From assembly GCF_001636615.1 (NCBI RefSeq), contig NZ_LGEK01000025.1, forward strand, positions 1 through 57,392: a stretch of 57,392 nucleotides of DNA, given 5' to 3'. Position 1 is the stretch's first letter, and each line of letters opens with the position of its first letter. A program made the position numbers and the translations under genes. This DNA is from Mucilaginibacter sp. L294 (GTDB lineage Bacteria > Bacteroidota > Bacteroidia > Sphingobacteriales > Sphingobacteriaceae). Below are positions 17,034 to 26,958 of the stretch, one piece after another. Under the pieces are notes generated by a model. That model was given only the letters and a program-made list of their open reading frames with translations, was not told the DNA's origin and did not search any database.

Positions 17034-17062
17034 TGACACAAACGTCAAACAACACAGTCAAC
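17034..17062. promoter_or_regulatory. Operator copy 2, upstream of the RND efflux operon
   Basis: TGAC (17034-17037), GTCAAAC (17044-17050) and GTCAAC (17057-17062) repeat the half-sites and exact spacing of the site before tetR. The 20 bases from GTCAAAC onward match at 16 positions, and the differences are confined to the spacer. It lies 51 bases upstream of the chosen adaptor start. Confidence 0.65.
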
Positions 17063-17113
17063 AACAAACAAAACATATATCCAAAAACAACAATGATCTA
17101 TCATCTTATTAAA

Positions 17114-18283
17114 ATGAAAAAAATAACATTCCCTGTTTTAACAGGCATAGCAATAATGGCATTATCGGCTTGTGGTGGCAAAAAAGAACAAGCCGGCGGT
17201 GCTGCTGCAGGTGGCGCGCCACCCGTTGCAAGCTACCAGGTTTTTACAATAGCATCAAAGGCAGCAACGCTTAATAGTGATTATCCCGCCACCTTACAGG
17301 GCGAACAAAACATTGAGATCCGCCCAAAGGTGGATGGCTTTGTTGAAAAGATATTTATTGATGAAGGTTCGGTTGTTAAAAAAGGCCAGCCTTTATTTAG
17401 TATCAGGGCACCCCAATACGAGCAGGATGTACGCAACTCGGCAGCAGCCATAAGCAGCGCAGAAGCCGATGTTAGCGCCGCCCAGCTTCAGGTAAATAAA
17501 ACCAAGCCATTGGTAGAAAAAGATATCATCAGCCATTTCGAGTTAGAGTCGGCAATGTATACGTTGCAAGCCCGTAAAGCCGCTTTGGCGCAAGCCAAAA
17601 CGGCTTTGGCAAATGCCAAAACCAACCTGGGTTATACCAATATTACAAGCCCGGTTAACGGTGTTGTTGGCAGCATACCCTACAAAATAGGGAGTTTGGT
17701 AAGCAGCACCAATACGCAGCCCTTAACTACGGTATCTAACATTGGTAAAGTTTACGCCTACTTCTCGCTGAACGAAAAACAACTTTTAAACTTTAGCCGC
17801 ACGGTAAAAGGCACCACCATGAACCAGAAACTGGCCAACACCCCGCCGGTTTCCCTGCTTTTATCTGATGGCAGCAACTACCCGGAACAAGGCCGTGTAG
17901 AAACCATCAGCGGTTTAATTAATACCGAAACAGGTTCTGCAAGTTTCCGTGCTACCTTCCCTAACCCCATTGGTTTATTACGCAGCGGTAGCAGCGCTAC
18001 AGTACGCATACCACAACAAATAAAAGATGGGATACTTATCCCGCAAAAATCAGCCTACGAGCTACAGGGCAAGCACTTTGTTTATGTAGTAGGCCAGGGT
18101 GATGCGGTTAAAAGCACCGAGATAGAAATAATGGACCAGGCAGCCGGACAGTTTTATGTGGTTACCAGCGGCTTAAAAACCGGCGATAAGGTGGTATTTG
18201 ATGGCACAAGCTCATTAAAAGATGCTACCACAATAAAAGCCGAAGCCATGGCCGACGACAAAGTTTACGAAGGCTTAAAGTAA
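17114..18283 (+). CDS. RND efflux periplasmic adaptor (MFP/AcrA type)
   Basis: The adaptor links the inner-membrane pump to the outer-membrane channel. The ATG at 17114 gives MKKITFPVLTGIAIMALSAC, a lipoprotein signal with lipobox LSAC, and a 389-aa protein; frames starting further upstream run over the operator. After a Gly/Ala linker come the first lipoyl half (PKVDGFVEKIFIDEGSVVKK), an alpha hairpin (about 100-165), the second lipoyl half (TNLGYTNITSPVNGVVG) and beta-barrel and membrane-proximal domains. The pump gene follows after 54 bases. Confidence 0.93.
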   Translation: MKKITFPVLTGIAIMALSACGGKKEQAGGAAAGGAPPVASYQVFTIASKAATLNSDYPATLQGEQNIEIRPKVDGFVEKIFIDEGSVVKKGQPLFSIRAPQYEQDVRNSAAAISSAEADVSAAQLQVNKTKPLVEKDIISHFELESAMYTLQARKAALAQAKTALANAKTNLGYTNITSPVNGVVGSIPYKIGSLVSSTNTQPLTTVSNIGKVYAYFSLNEKQLLNFSRTVKGTTMNQKLANTPPVSLLLSDGSNYPEQGRVETISGLINTETGSASFRATFPNPIGLLRSGSSATVRIPQQIKDGILIPQKSAYELQGKHFVYVVGQGDAVKSTEIEIMDQAAGQFYVVTSGLKTGDKVVFDGTSSLKDATTIKAEAMADDKVYEGLK

Positions 18284-18337
18284 CCCAACACATTTACACG
18301 GGCCTAAAGGCCTGTATCACTTATTCAACATAATATT

Positions 18338-21300
18338 ATGTTACGTACATTCATAGAACGGCCGGTACTATCTACCGTAATATCGGTCATCATTGTAATA
18401 CTTGGTGTGCTGGGTTTAACCTCGCTGCCAATCTCGCAATATCCTGAAATTGCCCCGCCAACCGTACAGGTATCCACATCATACCAGGGTGCCAATGCCG
18501 ATGTGGTGATGAACAGCGTTATCGTTCCGCTTGAGGAACAGATAAACGGTGTAGAGAACATGACCTACATGACATCTACCGCCAGTAATGATGGTAGTGC
18601 CGCAATTACAGTTTACTTTAAACTGGGTACCAACCCCGATCTGGCAGCAGTAAACGTGCAAAACAGGGTATCAAAAGCAACCAGTTTATTACCTGCCGAG
18701 GTTACCAAATCTGGTGTTACCACCAGCAAGCGCCAAAGCAGTATGGTGATGATCTTCTCGCTTTATAGCGCTAACAAATCATTCGACCAAACCTTTTTGC
18801 AGAATTATGCCAACATTAACCTGTTGCCACAAATTAAGCGTATTGAAGGCGTGGGCGATGCCAGTGTATTCGGCTCAAAAGATTACTCGATGCGTATCTG
18901 GTTAAAGCCCGATGTAATGGCAACTTATGGTTTGATCCCTGATGATATTAACGCCGCATTAGCCGAGCAAAACGTGGAGGCTGCGCCGGGTAAATTTGGC
19001 GAGAACAGCAATCAATCGTTCCAGTACACCATCAAATATAAAGGCCGTTTAAAAACCCCTGCCGAGTTTGAGAACATCGTTATCAAATCTACCGGTAACA
19101 GCCAGGTGTTAAGGCTTAAAGATGTGGCCCGTGTCGAATTAGGGTCGCAAAGCTACTCGGGTAATACCAAAACAGATGGCAACCCATCAATAGGTATTGC
19201 CATTAACCAAACTGCCGGTTCTAACGCTCATGAGCTGATCAAACAACTGGAAACAACTATTGAGGGTGCTTCAAAATCGTTCCCTCCGGGCATAAAATAT
19301 ACTTCGTTATTAAATGCCAACGACTTTTTAGATGCCTCAATAGAAAAGGTTATCCATACCCTGATAGAAGCCTTTGTACTGGTATTTATTGTGGTGTTCA
19401 TCTTCCTGCAAGATTTCCGCTCAACACTGATCCCCGCTATTGCGGTACCGGTGGCTATTGTGGGTACCTTCTTCTTCCTTAACCTGTTTGGTTTTACCAT
19501 TAATCTGCTTACGCTGTTTGCATTGGTACTGGCCATTGGTATTGTGGTAGATGATGCCATTGTGGTGGTAGAGGCCGTGCATGCCAAGTTAGACCACGGC
19601 GCAACCTCAGCCAAAACAGCAACTATCGAGGCTATGGGCGATATCAGCGGCGCCATCGTATCTATTACATTGGTTATGGCTGCGGTGTTTGTACCTGTAT
19701 CGTTCATTACAGGTTCTGCCGGGGTGTTTTATAAACAGTTTGGTTTAACCCTGGCTATAGCTATTATTATATCGGCGGTAAACGCGTTAACGTTAAGCCC
19801 CGCATTGTGCGCCCTGTTATTAAAGCCACATGCGCGTGATGAGAAACACAAAACCACCTACCTGCAACGTTTTTATGATGCGTTTAACACCTCGTTTGAA
19901 ACCGTAACAGGTAAGTACAAAAAATCGGTTAACTTTTTAATCAACCGTAAATGGCTGGCTATTGCGGGCATCGCAATTTTTGGTGTGATATTTTGGTTCC
20001 TGATCAAAACCACCGCATCTGGCTTTGTGCCAAATGAGGATCAGGGTGTATTATTCGCCAACATCAGCTTACCGGCCGGTTCATCGCTTGAACGTGGCGA
20101 AGTGGTAGCGGCAGAGGTTGACGGCATTATTAAAAAATTACCCGAGGTACAATCTACCCTGCGCATATCCGGCCAAAACTTTATTGCAGGCGCAGGTGGC
20201 TCGTATGCCATGATCGTTATCAAACTAAAACCTTGGGGCGACCGTACCGGCAAAGGGCAAGACCTTACCAGCCTAACCGGTAAACTTTTCGGGATGACAG
20301 CCGGCATCAAATCTGCACAGGTACTATTTTTTGCGCCACCAACCCTGCAGGGTTTTGGTAACAGTAATGGTTTCGAGTTTCAGCTACAGGATAAAACCGG
20401 CGGCGATATCAGCAAGTTCAGCGATGTTAGCAATAAATTTTTAGCTGCATTGAACCAACGCCCTGAGATACAATACGCGGCTACATCGTTCAACACCAAC
20501 TTCCCGCAATACCAGGTTGATGTTAACGTACCTAAAGTTAAAGAGGCCGGGCTAACCGTAAACACGGTTTTAGGCACACTGCAAGGTTATTATGGTGGTT
20601 TATACGCCTCCAACTTTAACGAGTTTGGTAAGCAATACCGGGTAATGATACAGGCAGATGCCGACTACCGCGGCACACCCGAAAGCCTGAACAAGATATA
20701 TGTGCGCAATGCCAATAATGTAATGGCGCCAATATCTGAATTTATAACCCTGAAAAGAGTTTACGGCCCCGAAGCCATTAACCGTTTCAACCTGTTCACG
20801 GCAATAGCTATCCAGGGGTCGCCAAAACCGGGCTTTAGCTCGGGCGATGCCATTAAAGCCATCACAGAGGTTGCGGCTAAAACCCTCCCTGTGGGTTATA
20901 CTTATGAATACTCTGGCCTTACCCGCGAGGAGCTAGCAGGCGGCAGCCAAACCATCTTCATTTTTATGCTTTGTTTAATATTTGTGTACTTCCTGCTAAG
21001 TGCGCAGTACGAAAGCTACATACTGCCATTTGCGGTATTGCTTTCGTTACCTATTGGTTTGGCTGGTGCATTCATCTTTGCCAAGATATTTGGGGTACAA
21101 AACAATATTTACCTACAAATCACTTTAATCATGCTGATTGGGCTATTAGCCAAAAATGCCATTCTGATAGTAGAGTTTGCCGTTGCCCGCCGTAAGCATG
21201 GCCTAAGCCTTGTGCAGGCGGCAGTAGAAGGCGCGGTAGCCCGCTTAAGGCCAATCCTGATGACCTCCTTTGCCTTTATATTGGGCTTAGTACCGTTGAT

Positions 21301-21478
21301 GATCGCATCGGGGGCGGGTGCCGTAGGTAACCGTTCAATAGGTACGGGCGCCGTAGGCGGGATGCTTGTAGGTACCATTTTCGGTGTATTTGTAATACCG
21401 GTTCTGTTTATCATATTCCAATCCTTACAGGAAAAAATAAGCAGCAAACCAATACCTGAGGAAACCAAAGCAGCATAA
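18338..21478 (+). CDS. RND multidrug efflux pump (HAE1/AcrB type)
   Basis: A 1046-aa proton-driven inner-membrane transporter, the usual AcrB length. It begins MLRTFIERPVLSTVISVIIV and has twelve predicted membrane helices with two large periplasmic loops. The proton-relay Asp pair is present in TM4 (GIVVDDAIVVVEA), and the TM10 Lys lies in LAKNAILIVEFA. The N-terminal LPISQYPEIAPPTVQVSTSY is the hydrophobic/amphiphilic-exporter signature. It is cotranscribed with the adaptor and channel. Drug range cannot be predicted from sequence. Confidence 0.96.
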   Translation: MLRTFIERPVLSTVISVIIVILGVLGLTSLPISQYPEIAPPTVQVSTSYQGANADVVMNSVIVPLEEQINGVENMTYMTSTASNDGSAAITVYFKLGTNPDLAAVNVQNRVSKATSLLPAEVTKSGVTTSKRQSSMVMIFSLYSANKSFDQTFLQNYANINLLPQIKRIEGVGDASVFGSKDYSMRIWLKPDVMATYGLIPDDINAALAEQNVEAAPGKFGENSNQSFQYTIKYKGRLKTPAEFENIVIKSTGNSQVLRLKDVARVELGSQSYSGNTKTDGNPSIGIAINQTAGSNAHELIKQLETTIEGASKSFPPGIKYTSLLNANDFLDASIEKVIHTLIEAFVLVFIVVFIFLQDFRSTLIPAIAVPVAIVGTFFFLNLFGFTINLLTLFALVLAIGIVVDDAIVVVEAVHAKLDHGATSAKTATIEAMGDISGAIVSITLVMAAVFVPVSFITGSAGVFYKQFGLTLAIAIIISAVNALTLSPALCALLLKPHARDEKHKTTYLQRFYDAFNTSFETVTGKYKKSVNFLINRKWLAIAGIAIFGVIFWFLIKTTASGFVPNEDQGVLFANISLPAGSSLERGEVVAAEVDGIIKKLPEVQSTLRISGQNFIAGAGGSYAMIVIKLKPWGDRTGKGQDLTSLTGKLFGMTAGIKSAQVLFFAPPTLQGFGNSNGFEFQLQDKTGGDISKFSDVSNKFLAALNQRPEIQYAATSFNTNFPQYQVDVNVPKVKEAGLTVNTVLGTLQGYYGGLYASNFNEFGKQYRVMIQADADYRGTPESLNKIYVRNANNVMAPISEFITLKRVYGPEAINRFNLFTAIAIQGSPKPGFSSGDAIKAITEVAAKTLPVGYTYEYSGLTREELAGGSQTIFIFMLCLIFVYFLLSAQYESYILPFAVLLSLPIGLAGAFIFAKIFGVQNNIYLQITLIMLIGLLAKNAILIVEFAVARRKHGLSLVQAAVEGAVARLRPILMTSFAFILGLVPLMIASGAGAVGNRSIGTGAVGGMLVGTIFGVFVIPVLFIIFQSLQEKISSKPIPEETKAA

Positions 21479-21512
21479 CTAAGCTATTTATTAAAAATTT
21501 GAATAACATATC

Positions 21513-22922
21513 ATGATCAATTCATATAAAAAGCAACTATTCACCGCGCTGGTTACAGCGTTGGTATTTGCTTCATGTGTCACCAAAAAATACCAGCCGC
21601 CGGTAGTTAATGCCGATAAGCTATATCGCGATAGTACCCTTACCGATACTTCTTCATTAGCTAATATGCCGGTAAATCAGCTATTCTCTGATACGGTACT
21701 GGTAAATCTTATCAACGAGGGTATACAAGAAAACCTTGACCTGAAAACGGCTGTTGAACGTATTAATGAAGCGCAGGCAACGCTGGGGCAAACCAAAGCG
21801 GCCTTTTTACCAAGCTTAAGCGGATCCGTGCAGGCAACAAGGGCTAAATCATCTGCGGCAAGTTTAAACTTCCCGGCAGATTTTGCGGGTTCTATCAACC
21901 TAAAAACCACTACCTACCAGGCTGCTTTAAATACCAGCTGGGAGGCCGATATATGGGGTAAACTAAGCAGTGCTAAAAGATCGGCACTGGCTGCCCTGTT
22001 GCAAAGCGACGCGGCAAAAAGAGCGGTACAAACCCAGCTGATAGCAAATATTGCCAACAACTATTATAACCTGTTAGCTTTAGACCAGCAACTGGCCATC
22101 ACCAAACAAACACTGGAGATCCGCATAAAAGATGTGGAAACTGTTAAGGCTTTAAAAGAAGGAGCTGTTGTAAACGGCGCTGCAGTGGTACAAAGCGAGG
22201 CAAACCGCTACGCTGCCGAGGTTACCATACCAGATCTTAACCAGAGCATCCGCGAGGCCGAGAACGCTTTAAGCATTTTGCTTGCCCGCGCCCCCGGCCC
22301 TATTAAACGCACCTTATTAGCCGACCAAAAACCGGTTGCCGATCTTAAAATCGGGATACCATCCCAACTGTTAAAAAACAGGCCGGATGTACAGCAGGCC
22401 GAGTTTGCTTTCAGGAGCGCGTTTGAAACTACCAACCTGGCACGTACTTATTTTTATCCGCAGTTAACCATCACCGGCCAGGGTGGTGTATCGAGCCTGC
22501 AGTTAAAAAACATTTTTGATAACTCTATTTTTTACAACTTTGTTGCGGGTTTAACCCAGCCTATATTTAGCCAGGGCCAAAACAAAGCCCGTTTAAGAAC
22601 CGCGCAGGCGCAACAAAAAGAAGCATACTATGCTTTTCAGCAATCATTGTTAACAGCCGGACAGGAGGTTACCAACGCTTTATACTCTTACCAAAACGCG
22701 GTAGAGAAGCAAGGATCAAGAACCAAGCAACTGGAAGCCTTAACAAAATCTGTTGATTATACCAAGGAGCTTTTGCGTTACAGTTCGGCCACTAACTATA
22801 CTGATGTGTTAACATCAGAACAGAGCCTGTTAGCCGCCCAGTTAAGCAGCGTTAACGACCGCCTGCAGGAACTGCAAGCCATTGTAAACCTTTACAAGGC
22901 ACTTGGCGGCGGCTGGAGATAG
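21513..22922 (+). CDS. Outer-membrane efflux lipoprotein (TolC/NodT type)
   Basis: The outer-membrane channel of the tripartite pump. The N-terminus has a lipoprotein signal (lipobox FASC at about 19-22) followed by VTKKYQPP, typical of NodT/OprM proteins. The 469 aa contain two homologous halves, each with a long coiled helix (LDLKTAVERINEAQATLGQT; LRTAQAQQKEAYYAFQQSLL) and beta strands (TSWEADIWGKL). It lies 34 bases after the pump gene and ends the operon at a strong terminator. Confidence 0.94.
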   Translation: MINSYKKQLFTALVTALVFASCVTKKYQPPVVNADKLYRDSTLTDTSSLANMPVNQLFSDTVLVNLINEGIQENLDLKTAVERINEAQATLGQTKAAFLPSLSGSVQATRAKSSAASLNFPADFAGSINLKTTTYQAALNTSWEADIWGKLSSAKRSALAALLQSDAAKRAVQTQLIANIANNYYNLLALDQQLAITKQTLEIRIKDVETVKALKEGAVVNGAAVVQSEANRYAAEVTIPDLNQSIREAENALSILLARAPGPIKRTLLADQKPVADLKIGIPSQLLKNRPDVQQAEFAFRSAFETTNLARTYFYPQLTITGQGGVSSLQLKNIFDNSIFYNFVAGLTQPIFSQGQNKARLRTAQAQQKEAYYAFQQSLLTAGQEVTNALYSYQNAVEKQGSRTKQLEALTKSVDYTKELLRYSSATNYTDVLTSEQSLLAAQLSSVNDRLQELQAIVNLYKALGGGWR

Positions 22923-22945
22923 ATTCCCCCTCCAATCATTTAATA

Positions 22946-22993
22946 TATAGAAGAACGGGGTTTGGCTAATTGGCCAAACCCCGTTCTTCTATA
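22946..22993. terminator. Perfect 21-bp bidirectional terminator
   Basis: The 21-bp arms (22946-22966 and 22973-22993) are exactly complementary, with a 6-base loop. The hairpin sits between the end of the efflux operon and the end of the convergent FtsX-type gene (stop at 22997), so it can serve both. Confidence 0.9.
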
Positions 22994-22996
22994 AAA

Positions 22997-25420
22997 CTAT
23001 TCATCGCGCAACGTTTTTACAGGGTTTGTAAGTGCGGCCTTATATGTAAGGTAAATTGTTGCCGAGAAGGAGATAAGCATTAATATTACAATTGGTACCG
23101 CAAATTGCCACCAGGTTATCTGTACCCTAAAGGCATAGCCTTGCAGCCATTGATAAATAAGCACCCCTGCCACCGGCAAGGCAACCACACTTGCCGAGAG
23201 TATCAGCTTTAACAGATCGTTTGTTAGCAATTGTATAATGCTTTGGGCCGATGCACCCAATACTTTACGAACACCGATCTCCTTTTTACGCCTGGCGGTT
23301 GAGTAGGCTGTTAAACCAAACAGGCCCAGGCAAGCGATAACGATAGCCATGCATGAGAAAAGCATAAACACCTGCCCGAAATGTATATCCTGTTCATATT
23401 GCTTTGCATAAAAATCATCCAGGAAAAAATAATCGAAGGAAGACTCCGGAAAAAGATCCGTCCATAACTGACCGAGGGCTTGGTTAGAACCCGCCATTTG
23501 TGCCTGGTCTATCTGTACCGATATAAACTTAAGCGGCACCCAGGTAAGTTTAGGGTCCATAAAAAGTACGGTTGCGGTGTACGCTTCTTTTAATGATTGC
23601 TGGTGGTAATTCCTGATCACTCCAATCACCTCATTGGGTTCTTTATCTAAAGATTCTATCCATATTTTTTTGCCTACAGCATCCTCGGGCGATTTAAAAC
23701 CAAATTGTTTAACCGCCTCCTCGTTAAGCACCACTTTGGTTGAATCGCCGGGGTTGCCACTATCATACCCCCTGCCGGTGATGAGTTGTAGCTTGTACAT
23801 CTTCATAAAATCGAAATCAACCCGTAACATCTCGTAGGTCCGTTCGTCGCTTTTTGAAGTGCCGTATCTTCGGCAGGCCGCAGCCATACCAACCTGCTTG
23901 CCTGGTACCGCACCCGATACACTAATTTCCTGCACGCCTGCAACACCCGTTGCCCTGTTTTTAAATCTACTAACTTTTTGTATATAATTATCTGTGTTGG
24001 TGGGCGCTTTAATAACCACGGTTTGTTTTAAGTTTATTCCGGTTTCCTGGCTGCTCATATATGATAGCTGCCTGTAAACAGCAAACGTACCCGCCAGCAA
24101 CAGCAGCGATGCCGCGAATTGAAAAGACACCATCGCTTTGCGCAACCACACACCGCTTTTTGAAAACGCAAACCGGCCTTTGAGCACTTTGATAGGTTGT
24201 AACCTTGATAATACAGTTGCCGGGTAAATGCCCGATAACAATATGCTGCCTATAAAAACAAGTACAACTTTTATAATCAGGCTGCCATCTATCAATAACC
24301 GGTAGGTTTGGGTATCGCCAGCTATTTGCTGCAACAGGTAACTGATCAATATAACCAGCAGGGCAGCAACGCCAAGCGATATCAGATTGATGATAAATGA
24401 TTCTATAAAAAATTGGAGTATGAGTTGAGAAGTATGAGCCCCGTTAACTTTTCTTATCCCAATCTCCCTGGCCCTGTCAACTGATTTTGTGGTAGCCAGG
24501 TTAATATAATTGATACAGGCAATAAGCAAAATACCGTATGCCATTATTGCCAGGAAATTTACTGCCTGCCTGTTTCCCTTTGCTTCCATTTCATAGGGTT
24601 TTGCTGTATTGAGGTGGATATTGGCAAGGGGCACCAGTTTTACGCTCCATTTAAGTTCTTTTAAAGGCGCTTCGGTTTTAAAGCGCTCGGCAAGCGCCGG
24701 GAACTTTTGTTCGATACCGGCAGCCGTTGCACCCGGCTTAAGCTTTAAAAACGTATAATTTTCATGCTGGTACCAAAATTCTTTGATCCAGGCTGGGGCT
24801 GTAGCAAATGATACCAGCATATTAAATTGCAGCGTTGAATTAGCAGGCAGGTCTTTAAACACGCCGGTAACCATGCAATTGTAACTATTAAACCTTGACG
24901 ATAGCTGCATCATTTTCCCCACGGCAGCATCTGCATTGCCAAAGTATTTTTTTGCTTCGGAAGCTGAAATTACAACGCTGTTAACATTTTTCAATACCGA
25001 TGATGCCTCGCCCTTAAGCAAGGGTAGCCCGAAAAAAGAAACGAAATTGCTATCGGCAAAACACACGCGTTGCTCGCGGTATTTTACGTTTTGGTAACGT
25101 ACTACCCGCTCATTATCATTCCAGCTGATGCGGGCATAACTGGCTATGCCCGGCAAATTGTCATACATGGCTTTTGCGTAGCCGTTGCTGGCGGTCGCCC
25201 AGCTATCGGTAAGCTCTCCCGACCTGTAAAACTGGCTTTCCACACGGTAAATATTGTTACTATCTGGATACATTTGATCGAAGCTCTTCTCGAAGTGTAC
25301 GTACGCGCTAATAACAATGAATGCCGCAAGCCCTAAACTCAAACCTATCACATTAATTGAGGTGTAAGACTTGTTTTTTATCAGATTGCGATAGGTAACC
25401 AGAAGCAGATTGCGTAGCAT
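22997..25420 (-). CDS. MacB/FtsX-type ABC transporter permease
   Basis: An 807-aa permease with the duplicated layout of the large Bacteroidota family: cytoplasmic start MLRNLLLVTYRNLIKNKSYT, TM1 (about 21-41), a MacB-like periplasmic core (about 50-245), an FtsX domain with three helices (about 285-400, including RAREIGIRKVNGA), a linker helix, a second periplasmic core (about 455-650) and a second FtsX domain (about 675-795, RRKKEIGVRKVLGASA). No ATP-binding subunit is adjacent, and such proteins often occur as orphans. Substrate unknown. A relic terminator lies between it and the next gene. Confidence 0.88.
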   Translation of the reverse strand: MLRNLLLVTYRNLIKNKSYTSINVIGLSLGLAAFIVISAYVHFEKSFDQMYPDSNNIYRVESQFYRSGELTDSWATASNGYAKAMYDNLPGIASYARISWNDNERVVRYQNVKYREQRVCFADSNFVSFFGLPLLKGEASSVLKNVNSVVISASEAKKYFGNADAAVGKMMQLSSRFNSYNCMVTGVFKDLPANSTLQFNMLVSFATAPAWIKEFWYQHENYTFLKLKPGATAAGIEQKFPALAERFKTEAPLKELKWSVKLVPLANIHLNTAKPYEMEAKGNRQAVNFLAIMAYGILLIACINYINLATTKSVDRAREIGIRKVNGAHTSQLILQFFIESFIINLISLGVAALLVILISYLLQQIAGDTQTYRLLIDGSLIIKVVLVFIGSILLSGIYPATVLSRLQPIKVLKGRFAFSKSGVWLRKAMVSFQFAASLLLLAGTFAVYRQLSYMSSQETGINLKQTVVIKAPTNTDNYIQKVSRFKNRATGVAGVQEISVSGAVPGKQVGMAAACRRYGTSKSDERTYEMLRVDFDFMKMYKLQLITGRGYDSGNPGDSTKVVLNEEAVKQFGFKSPEDAVGKKIWIESLDKEPNEVIGVIRNYHQQSLKEAYTATVLFMDPKLTWVPLKFISVQIDQAQMAGSNQALGQLWTDLFPESSFDYFFLDDFYAKQYEQDIHFGQVFMLFSCMAIVIACLGLFGLTAYSTARRKKEIGVRKVLGASAQSIIQLLTNDLLKLILSASVVALPVAGVLIYQWLQGYAFRVQITWWQFAVPIVILMLISFSATIYLTYKAALTNPVKTLRDE

Positions 25421-25469
25421 AGCGTGAGTTTTTCGCTAATCTAATGATTTCCGTTTTCAGATAAACGCA

Positions 25470-25503
25470 AAAATGCCTCAACTCTTTCGATTTGAGGCAT
25501 TTT
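25470..25503 (-). terminator. Terminator resembling the tRNA-fMet terminator (copy D)
   Basis: AAAATGCCTCAA pairs with TTGAGGCATTTT around a CTCTTTCGAT-like loop. It lies downstream of the desaturase stop (25551, transcribed leftward) and can act as its terminator. Stem and loop closely match the terminator of tRNA-fMet at 34441-34473, and the trailing ACTTTAAGGCAAGCA may be a very decayed tRNA 3' end. Confidence 0.65.
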
Positions 25504-25550
25504 ACTTTAAGGCAAGCATAATAGAATTAAAACAACTGTATAGGCATGTC

Positions 25551-26690
25551 TTACCTGTCGCTTCGCTCTTCCATATTTAAATCGTTATCAAACGGGCTTT
25601 TGGTAAATGGATAAACGGATTGCCTTATAAAGCCTTTGGGGTAATTCCCCTCGTGTACACCAGTACCGGCCGGCCATTCTTTGCCCGGCAAATAATAGGT
25701 GCCAAAAATAATATCGATAAAAGGAAAAATTGAGGCGAAATTATGCCCGTAATATTTAGGATCCTCGCAATGGTGCCAATGATGATATTGAGGCGTAGTA
25801 AAAATATACTTTATGAAACCAAAATTAACACGGGTATTTGCGTGTATAAGCACCGCATGTATGGCAATAAAGATGATATAAACATTAAAAACAGTTGTTG
25901 AAAAGCCCAGCACATACAAGGGAATAAATGTCATTGCCCGGGTAAAAAATATATCCATAAAATGGGTGCGGCTACCGGCCAGCCAATCCATGTTTTGTGT
26001 AGAATGATGAATGGAGTGGAATCGCCATAAATAAACCCGTGTATGGAAAAACCGGTGCGCCCAATACTGAAACAGGTCTGTTGTGAAAAAAGCAAGGAAT
26101 AATGCTACAATAAAAGGCAGGTTTTGCACCCACAAATGTACCTTATCCATACCTATCCACCCAAAAAACAATATTGCGGGTTTCTGGGTAATGATGCCAA
26201 AAAATTGGATGAACAAATGGCTGATAACAAAGTACATCAGATCGGTACGCCACTCTTCATGAAACTTGGTTTGGAGTTTATTCTTAGGAAAAAACAACTC
26301 CAGGGGGATAAAGATCACTGTCATTAAAAGCAAATCGAGCAGCATCCAATCTAACCCAAAATGCCAGCTTATTTTTTCAACACTCCGGCCTTGTACGGTT
26401 AAGGCCCCCAGCAATATGGCTACCCCGGCAATACCCGACCCTAAAAAAGCCAGTGTAAACTTTTTACTTAGTATGATGCTAAGCAACGCAAAAAAGAACG
26501 CGGCTATAATACCTGCAGCCATTAAAATTTGCATGCTTTCCTTGGTGTAGATTTCCCTAAACTCGGGCGTAGTGAGCTGCTCCGGATAACGGAAACAAAA
26601 AATCCCCAAAAGTACCAATATGGCTAAAAAGATGGATATATACCCACTTATCTGCCCTTCCCCAACTTTCAAACGTTCTCTTTGCGACAT
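25551..26690 (-). CDS. Sterol desaturase/fatty acid hydroxylase family protein
   Basis: A 379-aa integral membrane di-iron enzyme. Four or more N-terminal hydrophobic helices precede the His clusters of the family: HRFFHTRVYLWRFHSIHHS (about 212-230) and YHHWHHCEDPKYYGHN (about 297-312), with a further His in between. Known members hydroxylate or desaturate sterols, fatty acids, carotenoids or alkylglycerols; the substrate here is unknown. It appears monocistronic. Confidence 0.87.
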   Translation of the reverse strand: MSQRERLKVGEGQISGYISIFLAILVLLGIFCFRYPEQLTTPEFREIYTKESMQILMAAGIIAAFFFALLSIILSKKFTLAFLGSGIAGVAILLGALTVQGRSVEKISWHFGLDWMLLDLLLMTVIFIPLELFFPKNKLQTKFHEEWRTDLMYFVISHLFIQFFGIITQKPAILFFGWIGMDKVHLWVQNLPFIVALFLAFFTTDLFQYWAHRFFHTRVYLWRFHSIHHSTQNMDWLAGSRTHFMDIFFTRAMTFIPLYVLGFSTTVFNVYIIFIAIHAVLIHANTRVNFGFIKYIFTTPQYHHWHHCEDPKYYGHNFASIFPFIDIIFGTYYLPGKEWPAGTGVHEGNYPKGFIRQSVYPFTKSPFDNDLNMEERSDR

Positions 26691-26805
26691 ATTTTAAATT
26701 ATGCTACAATCTAATTAATATACTCAAAACACGCAAATAAAATTGACTAATGTACAGGGCAATTCCTCCAGTGTCCGGTGTTTTCACCGCGCCGTTATTT
26801 GTTCA

Positions 26806-26862
26806 AAAAAGCCCCAATTCTTTCGACTTAAGGCTTTCTACTTTAGGAGCAGGGCTCTAATA
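26806..26862. repeat. Orphan relic of terminator plus tRNA 3' end (copy C)
   Basis: AAAAAGCCCCAATTCTTTCG and ACTTAAGGCTTTCTACTTT match the tRNA-fMet terminator with a few changes, and GGAGCAGGGCTCTAA follows at the place where the tRNA 3' end (GGAGCAGGACTCGAA) lies in the intact locus. The two flanking genes are divergent, so no transcript ends here: the hairpin has no present use as a terminator, which favours a relic. Confidence 0.6.
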
Positions 26863-26958
26863 GGCCAAAGAGCAAAACACAGGTTTAATACTGGAGTGCC
26901 TCGTTTTTTATTATATTGCTTTAGCAGCACCGGTAACACGCCAACAATGCTTACCAAA

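Noticed and set aside
17033..17113. Upstream start for the RND adaptor
   Set aside because: The frame covers the operator copy, and only the ATG at 17114 gives a proper lipoprotein signal.
19228..19707. 159-aa open frame antisense to the RND pump gene
   Set aside because: It is a shadow of the pump's membrane segments, repetitive Thr/Ser/Ile, with no independent support.
26743..26958. Long N-terminal extension of the second RibD-C/DHFR-like protein
   Set aside because: It starts without an ATG and runs through the relic terminator/tRNA sequence; the family N-terminus begins at 26959.
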